The notes under the pieces: model-generated
What the model was told of the DNA's origin: nothing
The model's database searches: none
What the model saw: the letters and a program-made list of their open reading frames with translations, nothing else
Shown here: positions 1 through 7,970 of the stretch, piece after piece
How positions within the stretch are numbered: position 1 is the first letter of the stretch
How the letters are laid out: each line of letters starts with the position of its first letter
From: Luteimonas viscosa
GTDB taxonomy: Bacteria > Pseudomonadota > Gammaproteobacteria > Xanthomonadales > Xanthomonadaceae
NCBI RefSeq assembly: GCF_008244685.1
Contig: NZ_VTFT01000001.1
Coordinates: forward strand, 1,963,248-2,027,247
Direction of reading: 5' to 3'
Length of the DNA: 64,000 nt
Program-made: the position numbers and the translations under genes

Positions 1-2
1 GC

Positions 3-911
3 GCCGACACCGAACTCGACCGCAACCTGGTCGAGGCCCTGGCCGACCCGCTGGTGCACCTGGTGCGCAACGCCATCGACCACGGCATCGAGATGCCCGA
101 GGCGCGCCGCCGCGCCGGCAAGCCCGAGCAGGGCCTGGTGCGCCTGAGCGCGCAGCAGGAAGGCGACCACGTCGCCATCGAGGTGCGCGACGACGGCGCC
201 GGGATCGATCCCGACAAGATCCGCCGGATCGCGGTCGAGAAGCGCCTGGTGGACGACGACGACGCCGCGCGCCTGTCCGCGGATGAATGCCTGCAGCTGC
301 TGTTCCTTCCCGGCTTCTCCACCCGCGACGAGGTCAGCGACCTGTCCGGCCGCGGCGTCGGCATGGACGTGGTCCAGTCGCGCATCCGCGAGCTGTCCGG
401 CACGGTGCAGATCCATTCGGAGATCGGCGCCGGCTCGCGCTTCGCGATCCGGGTGCCGCTGACGCTGGCGATCCTGCCCACCCTGCTGGTCGAGGTGGCC
501 GGCGACGTCTACGCGCTGCCGCTGGTGCGCGTGGTCGAGGTGCTGTCGCACGATCCGGGCAAGGCGCTGTGGATCGACGGCCAGCGCGTGCTCGACCTGC
601 GCCAGCAGCCGCTGCCGCTGCTGGGCCTGCGCGACTGGCTGGGGATGGAGCCGGCGCCCTTGCCGGACTCGACCTGCGTGGTCCTGCAGTCCGGCGAACA
701 ACGCTACTGCCTGGCCGTGGACCGGGTGCGCGGGCGCGAGGAGGTGGTGATCAAGGCGCTGCCGTCGACCCTGCGCGGGCTGCCCGGCTATGCCGGCGCC
801 AGCCTGATCGGCGACGGCCGCATGGCCCTGATCCTGGACGTCGACGCGCTGCTCGGCAGCGGCCTGCGCGTGCCCGGCCTGCGTTCAAGTAAGCCCGCCG
901 TCGACCGTTAA
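3..911 (+). CDS. cheA: Chemotaxis histidine kinase CheA, C-terminal part (5' end outside window)
   Basis: This is the end of a CheA-type kinase, which phosphorylates CheY/CheB from receptor arrays. The frame is open from the window edge. It shows the N-box (LVRNAIDHG), the G1 box (DDGAGID) and the G2 box (GRGVGMDVV) of the ATPase domain, then a CheW-like regulatory domain over the last 140 or so residues. The Hpt and dimerisation domains lie upstream of the window. It is followed after 7 bp by motC, so it is the CheA of the flagellar cheA-motC-motD-parC-parP cluster. Unlike the Pseudomonas order, no cheB sits between cheA and motC. Its TAA stop forms the end of a possible sigma-28 -10 element. 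The family call is firm. Confidence 0.93.
   Translation, partial: ADTELDRNLVEALADPLVHLVRNAIDHGIEMPEARRRAGKPEQGLVRLSAQQEGDHVAIEVRDDGAGIDPDKIRRIAVEKRLVDDDDAARLSADECLQLLFLPGFSTRDEVSDLSGRGVGMDVVQSRIRELSGTVQIHSEIGAGSRFAIRVPLTLAILPTLLVEVAGDVYALPLVRVVEVLSHDPGKALWIDGQRVLDLRQQPLPLLGLRDWLGMEPAPLPDSTCVVLQSGEQRYCLAVDRVRGREEVVIKALPSTLRGLPGYAGASLIGDGRMALILDVDALLGSGLRVPGLRSSKPAVDR
885..911 (+). promoter_or_regulatory. Putative sigma-28 promoter of motC
   Basis: TCAAG at 885-889 is followed, with N15 counted after TCAA, by ACCGTTAA at 904-911. The consensus is TAAA-N15-GCCGATAA, so the -10 has a weak first base. It overlaps the cheA stop and lies 8 bp before motC. The very short leader makes it less certain than the other sites in this window. 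Confidence 0.4.
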
Positions 912-918
912 CCAGGCA

Positions 919-1659
919 ATGGACAGACTCAGTCTCATCGGCGCCGTGCTCGCGATCGTCGCGCTGGTCGGCGGCAGCATCCTCAAGGGCTCCGGCCTGT
1001 CCGGCCTGTGGTCGCCGGCGGCGTTCGTGATCGTGATCGTCGGCACCATCGCCGCGATCCTGCTGCAGACCTCGATGCCCACCTTCATGCGCGCCCTGAA
1101 GATGGTGGCCTGGGTGTTCAAGCCGCCGGCGCACGACCATGCCGCGGTGATCGCCCAGATCGTCGAGTGGTCGACCACCGCGCGCAAGCAGGGCCTGCTC
1201 GGGCTGGAGGCGCAGGTCGCGCTGCAGTCCGACCCGTTCCTGGGCAAGGGCCTGCAGATGGTGGTCGACGGGGTCGAGCCCGAATCCATCCGGCAGATGC
1301 TGGAGATCGAACTGCACGGCCAGAGCGCGCGCGACCTCGCCGCCGCCAAGGTGTTCGAAGGCATGGGCATCTACGCGCCGACGCTTGGCATCATCGGCGC
1401 CGTGCTCGGCCTGATGGCGGTGATGAAGAACCTCGCCGACCCGAGCAAGCTCGGCCACGGCATCGCCGCCGCGTTCACCGCCACCATCTACGGCATCGGC
1501 GCCGCCAACCTGGCGCTGCTGCCGGTCGGCAACAAGCTCAAGACCCTGGTCAACGCGCAGACGCTCGAACGCGAGATGATCGTCGAGGGCCTGATCGCGA
1601 TCGCCCAGGGCGAGAACCCGCGCAACATCGAAGCCCGGCTCAGCGGCTACGTGCACTGA
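919..1659 (+). CDS. motC: Flagellar motor stator protein MotC (MotA family)
   Basis: This is an inner-membrane stator subunit that forms an ion channel with MotD and pushes on the rotor. The 246-residue protein has four predicted membrane helices (about 5-22, 33-50, 151-169 and 181-204) separated by a large cytoplasmic loop. The loop and the proline-containing third and fourth helices (YAPTLGIIGAVLG) are typical of the MotA/ExbB family. It starts 7 bp after cheA and ends 5 bp before motD, as in the Pseudomonas cheA-cheB-motC-motD layout. A second stator pair (motAB) lies at 7971-9707, so this organism has two stator sets. Confidence 0.93.
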   Translation: MDRLSLIGAVLAIVALVGGSILKGSGLSGLWSPAAFVIVIVGTIAAILLQTSMPTFMRALKMVAWVFKPPAHDHAAVIAQIVEWSTTARKQGLLGLEAQVALQSDPFLGKGLQMVVDGVEPESIRQMLEIELHGQSARDLAAAKVFEGMGIYAPTLGIIGAVLGLMAVMKNLADPSKLGHGIAAAFTATIYGIGAANLALLPVGNKLKTLVNAQTLEREMIVEGLIAIAQGENPRNIEARLSGYVH

Positions 1660-1664
1660 CCGCC

Positions 1665-2684
1665 ATGGCACGCCGGCACCAGCACGAGGAACACCAGAAC
1701 CACGAAGCCTGGGCCGTGCCCTACGGCGACCTGGTGACCCTGCTGCTCGCCTTCTTCGTCGTGATGTACGCGATCTCCTCGGTCAACGAGGGCAAGTACC
1801 GCGCGGTCTCCGACGCACTGTCGTCCGCCTTCGGCGGCCCGCCGCGTTCGATCACGCCGATCCAGCTGGGCCAGACCCAGCTGCGCGGATCCTCGTTCGA
1901 CCGGCCGTCGCTGATGACCCCGGGGGCGAAGACCGGCCCGACCGCCACCAGCCCGGTGAGCAACGTGCGCATCCGCCAGATGCTGGACATGCCCACCGGC
2001 GCCTCGGGCGCGGGCGGGCGCACCCCGGAAGAGCAGCGGGCGGCCGAGGCGGCGGCGATGGACGCGAGCCTGCGCGGCGAATCGCAGCTCAACTCGCTGG
2101 GGCGACGCATCCAGCATGCGCTGGCCGAGCTGGTGCGCCAGGAACTGGTCACGGTGCGCCGCGGCCGGACCTTCCTCGAGGTCGAGATCCAGAGCGACAT
2201 CCTGTTCGCCAGCGGCGTCGCCGCCCCCAGCCCGGTCGCGACCGCCACCGTGCGCAAGCTGGGCGCGGTGCTGCGCGACGAAGCCAACGCGGTCCGGGTC
2301 GAGGGCTACACCGACGACCTGCCCATCAGCACCGCGACGTTCCCGTCCAACTGGGAGCTGTCGGCGGCACGCGCGGCCAGCGTGGTCCACGTGCTCGCCG
2401 GCGAGGGCGTCGATCCCGGCCGCCTGGCCGTGGTCGGCTACGGCGAGCACCAGCCGGTGGCCGACAACGCCACCGCCGAGGGTCGCAATGCCAACCGGCG
2501 CGTGCTGCTGGTGATCCTGGCCGCGCCCGACGGCGTCGACGCGATTCCCTCGGACGGCCCGGAGATCGCGGTGGACCTGCCGCAGGCCGCGCCGGTCGAC
2601 CCGGCCGCGGTCGAAGCCGAGGCGGTATTGCCCGCCGCGGTCGCGGCATCGGCCGTCCCCGCCTCCCATGCCGGAGCGTACTGA
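1665..2684 (+). CDS. motD: Flagellar motor stator protein MotD (MotB family)
   Basis: This is the peptidoglycan-anchored stator partner of MotC. The ATG at 1665 gives 339 residues. There is a short charged His-rich N-terminus, then the single membrane helix with the proton-binding aspartate (YGDLVTLLLAFF, Asp22). A low-complexity linker follows at about 55-145, then an OmpA/MotB domain at about 180-300 with GYTDD and NRRVLLVI motifs. The C-terminal tail of about 40 residues is Ala/Pro/Val-rich. The upstream open frame continues, but 1665 is the first start that leaves the normal MotB N-terminus directly behind motC. Confidence 0.92.
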   Translation: MARRHQHEEHQNHEAWAVPYGDLVTLLLAFFVVMYAISSVNEGKYRAVSDALSSAFGGPPRSITPIQLGQTQLRGSSFDRPSLMTPGAKTGPTATSPVSNVRIRQMLDMPTGASGAGGRTPEEQRAAEAAAMDASLRGESQLNSLGRRIQHALAELVRQELVTVRRGRTFLEVEIQSDILFASGVAAPSPVATATVRKLGAVLRDEANAVRVEGYTDDLPISTATFPSNWELSAARAASVVHVLAGEGVDPGRLAVVGYGEHQPVADNATAEGRNANRRVLLVILAAPDGVDAIPSDGPEIAVDLPQAAPVDPAAVEAEAVLPAAVAASAVPASHAGAY

Positions 2685-2685
2685 C

Positions 2686-3459
2686 ATGCAGGTCTGGGCG
2701 ATCGCGAACCAGAAGGGCGGCGTCGGCAAGACCACCACCAGCCTGTGCCTGGCGCGCGGGCTGGCGCAGGGCGGGGGGCGGGTGCTGCTGGTCGACCTCG
2801 ATCCGCACGCCTCGCTCACCCGCGCATTCGCGGTGCCGACCGATCCGCCGCCCGCCGGCACCCACGACCTGTTCACCGGCACCAGCGCCAGCCTGGCCGC
2901 ACTGGCGCGACCCACCGACATCCCCGGCGTGCAGCTGGTGGCCGCGCAGCCCGCGCTGGCCACGCTGGAACGGCGCGGCTCGACCCAGCCCGGCCTCGGC
3001 CTGGCGCTGGGACGCGCGCTGCACGCGGTGCATGCCAGCTACGACCACGTGCTGCTCGACTGCCCGCCGACCCTGGGCCTGCTGATGGTCAACGCGCTGG
3101 CCGCGGCCGACCGCCTGGTGGTCCCGACCCAGACCGACCCGCTGGCGCTGCACGGCCTGGCCGACATGCTCCGCACCGCCGCGATGGTCGAGCGTTCGCG
3201 CCGGCGGCCGTTGCCGCAGCACGTGCTGCCGACCCTGTTCGACCGGCGCACGCGCTCGGGCGTGCAGAGCCTGGAGCGGCTGCACGCGCAGTACGAAGGC
3301 CGGGTGTGGCCGGACGCGGTGCCGATGGACACCCGCCTGCGCGACGCGCACGGCCTCACCAGCGAAGCCGGCTGCGGCGGCCGCGGCGCCGACGCCTATG
3401 CGCGCGCGCTCGACTGGCTGCTGGCGCAGGTCCAGGCGCCGCAGAGGCAGGCGGCATGA
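2686..3459 (+). CDS. parC: ParA-like ATPase ParC for chemoreceptor array positioning
   Basis: This is a MinD/ParA-superfamily ATPase. The family member in this gene position (ParC of Vibrio and Pseudomonas) recruits and segregates chemotaxis arrays at the cell pole. The deviant Walker A is QKGGVGKTT (residues 9-17). The switch motif DLDPHAS and a LLDCPPTLG Walker B-like segment follow. The start at 2686 overlaps nothing and gives MQVWAIANQKGG, the usual N-terminus. An upstream in-frame ATG at 2668 would overlap motD. It overlaps the next gene by ATGA. Length is 257 residues. Confidence 0.9.
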   Translation: MQVWAIANQKGGVGKTTTSLCLARGLAQGGGRVLLVDLDPHASLTRAFAVPTDPPPAGTHDLFTGTSASLAALARPTDIPGVQLVAAQPALATLERRGSTQPGLGLALGRALHAVHASYDHVLLDCPPTLGLLMVNALAAADRLVVPTQTDPLALHGLADMLRTAAMVERSRRRPLPQHVLPTLFDRRTRSGVQSLERLHAQYEGRVWPDAVPMDTRLRDAHGLTSEAGCGGRGADAYARALDWLLAQVQAPQRQAA

Positions 3460-4142
3460 ATCCCGATGGTGCCAACGACGTGAACGACTACCTCGACGCC
3501 CTGCTCGACGACTCGGCGCCCGTCGCCGAACCCGCTGCCGCGCCGGCGACAGCGCCGGAGCCTGCGGCCGTCGCCGCGCCCGAGCCCATCCCCGCGCCCG
3601 TGCCTGCACCCAGGCCCGAACCCGCCAACCCGACGCCCTCGCCAGCGCCGTCCTCCGCCGCGCCGGCCGCGAAACCCGCCGCGACACCGGGGCGCGCCGT
3701 GACCGGCGTGCAGCCGGGCCCGATCACCATCGCCGCCAGCTCGCGCTGGTTGCGGGTGATCGTCGGCGGCGACAGCTATGCGCTGGAACTGCTGCGGGTG
3801 CAGGAAGTCGTCCGCGTCGTGCCGATCGTGCCGATGCGCGGCGCCATGCCCGCGGTCCTGGGGGTGATGAACCTGCGCGGGCGCATCGTGCCCGTGTTCG
3901 ACCTGGGACTGTGGCTGCGCGCAGGACGGGTGGAGCCCGACGAACAGAGCCGGATCGTGGTCGTCGAACGCGACGACGAACTGATCGGCGTGCTGGTCAG
4001 CGCGGTCGAGGACGTGGTGACGCTCGGCCGCGACCGCATCGAGCCGCCGCTGCCCGGCAATGCCCCCGGCGTGGTCCTCGGCGTCGCCCGCGTCGGCGCC
4101 TGCCCGACCGTGCTGTTCGACGCCTACGCGCTCTACGGCTGA
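3456..4142 (+). CDS. parP: ParP-type CheW-domain protein
   Basis: Residues 1-20 or so are a short acidic N-terminus (DVNDYLDALLDD). Residues 25-85 are an Ala/Pro-rich linker, and residues 90-228 form a CheW-like domain (VIVGGDSYALELLRVQEV, MNLRGRIVPVFDL). That layout matches ParP, which links ParC to CheA and stabilises polar arrays, and the gene directly follows parC with an ATGA overlap. A plain CheW role is the alternative. Another CheW (9912-10430) serves the array, which supports the ParP reading. Confidence 0.82.
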   Translation: MNPDGANDVNDYLDALLDDSAPVAEPAAAPATAPEPAAVAAPEPIPAPVPAPRPEPANPTPSPAPSSAAPAAKPAATPGRAVTGVQPGPITIAASSRWLRVIVGGDSYALELLRVQEVVRVVPIVPMRGAMPAVLGVMNLRGRIVPVFDLGLWLRAGRVEPDEQSRIVVVERDDELIGVLVSAVEDVVTLGRDRIEPPLPGNAPGVVLGVARVGACPTVLFDAYALYG

Positions 4143-4154
4143 TGCGCGGCGCGC

Positions 4155-4181
4155 TCAAGTCGCGCCCGCCGACGCCGTTAA
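4155..4181 (+). promoter_or_regulatory. Sigma-28 promoter of the STAS-cheY-cheA operon
   Basis: TCAAG starts at 4155. GCCGTTAA at 4174-4181 follows exactly N15 after TCAA. It lies 31 bp before the STAS ATG and starts just after the parP stop, so this operon probably has its own FliA promoter. Confidence 0.72.
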
Positions 4182-4212
4182 TCCTCACGACTGCATCGAC
4201 GTGGCCAAGTCC

Positions 4213-4551
4213 ATGAACCATCTCACGCTCCAAACCGACCTCGGGATCGAGCGCGTCGCCGACCTGCACGCGGCCTTGCAACCGCACCTGGAGGACGACG
4301 TGCCGCTGCAGCTCGCCGGCGACCGCGTCGAGCGCGTGCATGCCGCCGGGCTGCAACTGCTGCACGCCTTCGTCCGCGACCGCGCCGCGCGCGGCCAGAG
4401 CACCACCATCACCCAGGCATCGCCGGCGCTGGCCGCGGCCGCGCGCCAGCTCGCGCTCGCCGTCAGCCTCGGCGTCGACGGAACCGAACCGGAACGCAGC
4501 GACATGCACCCCACCGCAACCACCCTTCCCGCCACCGGAGCAACGGCATGA
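4213..4551 (+). CDS. STAS-domain protein (anti-sigma-antagonist fold), degenerate phosphosite
   Basis: This is a 112-residue STAS-like protein, the first gene of a STAS-cheY-cheA operon. The core reads VERVHAAGLQLLHAFV where typical SpoIIAA-like STAS proteins have a D-(S/T)-(S/T/A)-G signature. The usual phosphorylated Ser/Thr is replaced by Ala and the preceding Asp by His, so it is probably not regulated by phosphorylation. The tail of about 30 residues is Thr/Ala/Pro-rich. The ATG at 4213 is used because it follows a sigma-28 promoter; a GTG at 4201 in the same frame is possible. It overlaps cheY by ATGA. STAS proteins in this position are common in xanthomonad and pseudomonad chemosensory operons, but the exact role is unknown. 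Confidence 0.75.
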   Translation: MNHLTLQTDLGIERVADLHAALQPHLEDDVPLQLAGDRVERVHAAGLQLLHAFVRDRAARGQSTTITQASPALAAAARQLALAVSLGVDGTEPERSDMHPTATTLPATGATA

Positions 4552-4916
4552 GCGCCAAGCAACTGCTCGTGGTCGACGACTCGACCTCGATGCGACAGAT
4601 GGTCGCCTTCGCCCTGACCTCGGGCGGCTACGACGTGCGCGAGGCCGAGGACGGCCAAGCCGCGCTCGACATCGCGCGCACGCAGTCGTTCGACGCGGTG
4701 GTCACCGACGTCAACATGCCGCGCATGGACGGGATCTCGCTGATCCGCGAACTGCGCCAGCTGCCGGCCTACCGCTTCACCCCGCTGCTGATGCTCACCA
4801 CCGAGTCCGGCGGCGACAAGAAGATGGAAGGCAAGGCCGCCGGCGCCACCGGCTGGCTGGTCAAGCCGTTCGATCCCGAACAACTGGTCGCGACCCTGCG
4901 CAAGGTCCTCGCCTGA
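4548..4916 (+). CDS. cheY: CheY-type single-domain response regulator
   Basis: This is a 122-residue receiver domain with no output domain. The acidic pair is Asp10/Asp11, the phosphoacceptor is Asp54 (VVTDVNMPRMDG), the conserved Thr is in LMLTTES and the Lys is in WLVKPF (Lys106). It lies between the STAS gene and cheA with a 1-bp gap to cheA, so it is the likely phosphate target of that CheA. Whether it binds the motor or acts as a phosphate sink cannot be told from sequence. Confidence 0.93.
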   Translation: MSAKQLLVVDDSTSMRQMVAFALTSGGYDVREAEDGQAALDIARTQSFDAVVTDVNMPRMDGISLIRELRQLPAYRFTPLLMLTTESGGDKKMEGKAAGATGWLVKPFDPEQLVATLRKVLA

Positions 4917-4917
4917 G

Positions 4918-6918
4918 ATGGACATCACCCGCTTCCATGCCGCGTTCTTCGAGGAGAGCCGCGAAGGCCTCGATGCGATGGAGAGCGGCCTGCTCTCGCT
5001 GGAATCCGGCGGCGCCGGCGCCGACCCGGAGACCATCAACGTCATCTTCCGCGCGGCGCATTCGATCAAGGGCGGCGCGGCGACGTTCGGCTTCTCCAGC
5101 GTCACCGACCTGACCCACCTGCTGGAAACCCTGCTCGACGAGGCACGCGCCGGACGTCGCGTGCTGGACCCGGTGGCGATCGGCGCCCTGCTCGCGTCCG
5201 TGGATGTGCTGCGCAGCCTGCTCGGCGCCTGCGAACACGGCAGCGCGATCGACGCCGCGGCGCTGGCCGCCGCGCGCGCGGGGCTCGACGCCCTGCTCGC
5301 CGGCGACGGTCCCGCCATTTCCGCCACCACCGCGCAGACCGATGCGGCATCCGCCGCCGGTGACTGGCGCATCGGCTTCGCCCCGGCGCCGTCGCTGTTC
5401 CTCAGCGGCAACGACCCGCTGCGGATCCTGCGCGAGCTCGCCAGCCATGGCGAACTCGGGGTCGAGTGCCTCGATGCGCGACTGCCGGCGTTTTCCGAGA
5501 TGGACCCGTTCGAGGCCTACCTGGCCTGGAACCTGACCCTGCCGGCCAGCGTGCCGCGCGCGGCGATCGACGAGGCGTTCGCCTGGGTGGTCGACGACTG
5601 CGAACTCGAGATCGCGGCCGCTTCCGCCGCGACGGCCGCTTCCGCCGGCCCCGCCGGCCCGGACCCTGCCGTGCCCACGGCAGCGGTGGCGGCCGAGGTC
5701 GCGGTGCCTTCCGGGCGCCGCAGCAGCGACAACGACAACTCGATCCGCGTCGCCGTGGCCAAGGTCGACGCGCTGATCAACCTGGTCGGCGAACTGGTGA
5801 TCACCCAGGCGATGCTGCGCCAGCGCTCCGAACACCTCGACCCGGTCGCCAACGAGGCGCTGATGTCGGGCCTGGTGCAGCTCGAGCGCAACACCCGCGA
5901 CCTGCAGGAATCGGTCATGGGCGTGCGCATGCTGCCGGTCGACTTCGCCTTCAGCCGCTTCCCGCGCATGGTCCGCGACCTGGCGACGCGGCTCGAGAAG
6001 AAGGTGAACCTGCGCACGCACGGCGAAGCCACGGAACTGGACAAGGGCGTGATCGAGAAGATCGTCGACCCGCTGGTGCACCTGGTGCGCAACGCCATCG
6101 ACCACGGCCTCGAGCTGCCCGCCGACCGCCGCGCCGCCGGTAAGGACGAGACCGGCACGGTGACCCTCAGCGCTGCCCACCAGGGCGCCAACATCGTCAT
6201 CGAGATCGGCGACGACGGCCGTGGCCTCGACCGCGACCGGATCCTGCGCAAGGCCGCCGAGCGCGGCATCGCGATGCCCGACAACCCGACCGATGCCCAG
6301 GTCTGGGACCTGGTGTTCGCGCCGGGGTTCTCGACCGTCGACAAGCTCACCGACCTGTCCGGCCGCGGCGTCGGCATGGACGTGGTCAAGAAGAACATCG
6401 CCGCCCTCGGCGGCCAGGTCGAGATCCGCAGCCGCACCGGCCAGGGCACGACCGTGGCGATCCGCCTGCCGCTGACCATGGCCATCGTCGACGGCATGTC
6501 GGTGGCGGTCGGCGACGAGGTCTTCATCGTGCCGCTGGGCATGGTGATCGAATCGCTGCTGCCGACCGCGGCCGACGTGCGCACCATCGCCGGCGAAGCG
6601 CGCGTGCTGCGCGTGCGCGAGGACTACCTGCCGCTGCTCAACCTCGCCGACCAGTACGGGTTGCCGGCGGCCGCCCGCGACCAGGGCGGCGACGCGCCGC
6701 CGCGGATCGCGGTGGTGGTCGAGGCCGACGGCCGCCGGCTGGCGCTGGAGGTCGACGAACTGCTCGGCCAGCAGCAGGTCGTGGTCAAGAATCTAGAGAG
6801 CAACTACCGCCGGGTCCCCGGCGTCTCCGGCGCCACCATCCTCGGCGATGGCCGGGTCGCACTGATCGTCGACGCCGGCGGCCTCGCCCAGGCCGCGCCG
6901 TTGCCGGTCGCCGCCTGA
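4918..6918 (+). CDS. cheA: Chemotaxis histidine kinase CheA (second copy in window)
   Basis: This is a complete 666-residue CheA. The domains run as follows: Hpt with phosphorylatable His48 (FRAAHSIKGG); a CheY-binding-like domain at about 145-225; an Ala/Pro linker; dimerisation at about 275-340; ATPase with the N-box (LVRNAIDHGLE), DDGRGLDRD and GRGVGMDVV; and a CheW-like domain from about 520. It is the last gene of the sigma-28 STAS-cheY-cheA operon. The ATPase and CheW domains parallel those of the CheA ending at 911, but the two are clearly diverged. Two CheAs in one motility island suggest two chemosensory complexes or mixed arrays. Confidence 0.95.
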   Translation: MDITRFHAAFFEESREGLDAMESGLLSLESGGAGADPETINVIFRAAHSIKGGAATFGFSSVTDLTHLLETLLDEARAGRRVLDPVAIGALLASVDVLRSLLGACEHGSAIDAAALAAARAGLDALLAGDGPAISATTAQTDAASAAGDWRIGFAPAPSLFLSGNDPLRILRELASHGELGVECLDARLPAFSEMDPFEAYLAWNLTLPASVPRAAIDEAFAWVVDDCELEIAAASAATAASAGPAGPDPAVPTAAVAAEVAVPSGRRSSDNDNSIRVAVAKVDALINLVGELVITQAMLRQRSEHLDPVANEALMSGLVQLERNTRDLQESVMGVRMLPVDFAFSRFPRMVRDLATRLEKKVNLRTHGEATELDKGVIEKIVDPLVHLVRNAIDHGLELPADRRAAGKDETGTVTLSAAHQGANIVIEIGDDGRGLDRDRILRKAAERGIAMPDNPTDAQVWDLVFAPGFSTVDKLTDLSGRGVGMDVVKKNIAALGGQVEIRSRTGQGTTVAIRLPLTMAIVDGMSVAVGDEVFIVPLGMVIESLLPTAADVRTIAGEARVLRVREDYLPLLNLADQYGLPAAARDQGGDAPPRIAVVVEADGRRLALEVDELLGQQQVVVKNLESNYRRVPGVSGATILGDGRVALIVDAGGLAQAAPLPVAA

Positions 6919-6937
6919 CGCGCCCTCCAGCCTCCCC

Positions 6938-7965
6938 GTAGCCCGGGTAAGCGAAGCGCACCCGGGACCGCCCCTCGATCGAACGGCCGCACATCCCGTC
7001 CACCGAAGCGGCCGTTCGCACACGCGGCGCCCCGGATGCGGCCTTCGGCCTTATCCGGGCTACGGAGATCCCGATTGCGTAGCCCGGGTAAGCGCAGCGC
7101 ACCCGGGGCCACCGCTGCGTCGCTCCGGCAAGGCGCTCCGCATCGGAATCCCTTCTTCAGACCGTGCGCCTCTTCCGAGGCACGTGAACCACGCCCCGGC
7201 GTCTTGACCGCGCTCGATCCGGACACCGTGCCCCTCGTCCATCGATGCGAGTGGTGGACGGCTCGGTTCCGGATGCGGCCTTCGGCCTTATCCGGGCTAC
7301 GGAGATCCCGATCGCGTAGCCCGGGTAAGCGAAGCGCACCCGGGGCCACCGCTGCGTCGCTCCGGCAAGGCGCTCCGCATCGGAATCCCTTCTTCAGACC
7401 GTGCGCCTCTTCCGAGACACGTGAACCACGCCCCGGCGTCTTGACCGTGCTTCGATCCGGACACCGTGCCCCCGCCCGTCGATGCGATGGTGGACCGCGC
7501 GGCGCCCCGGATGCGGCCTTCGGCCTTATCCGGGCTACGGAGATCCCGATCGCGTAGCCCGGGTAAGCGCAGCGCACCCGGGGCCACCGCTGCGTCGCTC
7601 CGGCAAGGCGCTCCGCATCGGAATCCCTTCTTCAGACCGGGCACCTCTTCCGAGGCACGTGAACGACGCCCGGCGTCTAGACCGTGCTCGATCCGGACAC
7701 CGTGCCCCTCGTCCATCGATGCGATGGTGGACCGCGCGGCGCCCCGGATGCGGCCTTCGGCCTTATCCGGGCTACGGAGATCCCGATCGCGTAGCCCGGG
7801 TAAGCGAAGCGCACCCGGGGAGGCGCCAAATGGCGTGGCGCTCCGCACGAAGTCCCGCGACGCACCGCGCTTCACCACGCATGATCCGACCCGCGCGCCG
7901 CATCCATCCTTGCGGCCATTGGCGCACGGGAAGTCCCGGATGCGGCCTTCGGCTTGTCCGGGCGA
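6938..7965. repeat. Array of GTAG-headed REP palindromes (BIME-like)
   Basis: This 1.05-kb gene-free gap contains two kinds of short palindrome, each headed by GTAG. The direct type (29 bp: 6938, 7079, 7316, 7554, 7791) reads GTAGCCCGGGTAAGCG and folds CCCGGGT with ACCCGGG. The inverted type (32 bp: 7032-7063, 7269-7300, 7507-7538, 7744-7775) folds CCGGAT with ATCCGG over an inner GGCC-GAA-GGCC stem. They occur as head-to-head pairs 15 bp apart. A decayed inverted copy sits at 7935-7965. This is the architecture of GTAG REPs mobilised by TnpA-REP (RAYT) proteins. No RAYT gene is in the window. No protein gene is supported here. Confidence 0.85.
7079..7790. repeat. Three tandem ~237-bp units carrying the REP pairs
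   Basis: The direct REPs recur at 7079, 7316, 7554 and 7791, spacings of 237, 238 and 237 bp. The DNA between them is nearly identical too, for example TCGGAATCCCTTCTTCAGAC in each unit. So a whole REP-spacer-REP unit has been duplicated in tandem, not just the palindromes. Differences between units are scattered single bases and small indels. Confidence 0.88.
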
Positions 7966-7970
7966 CGCGC

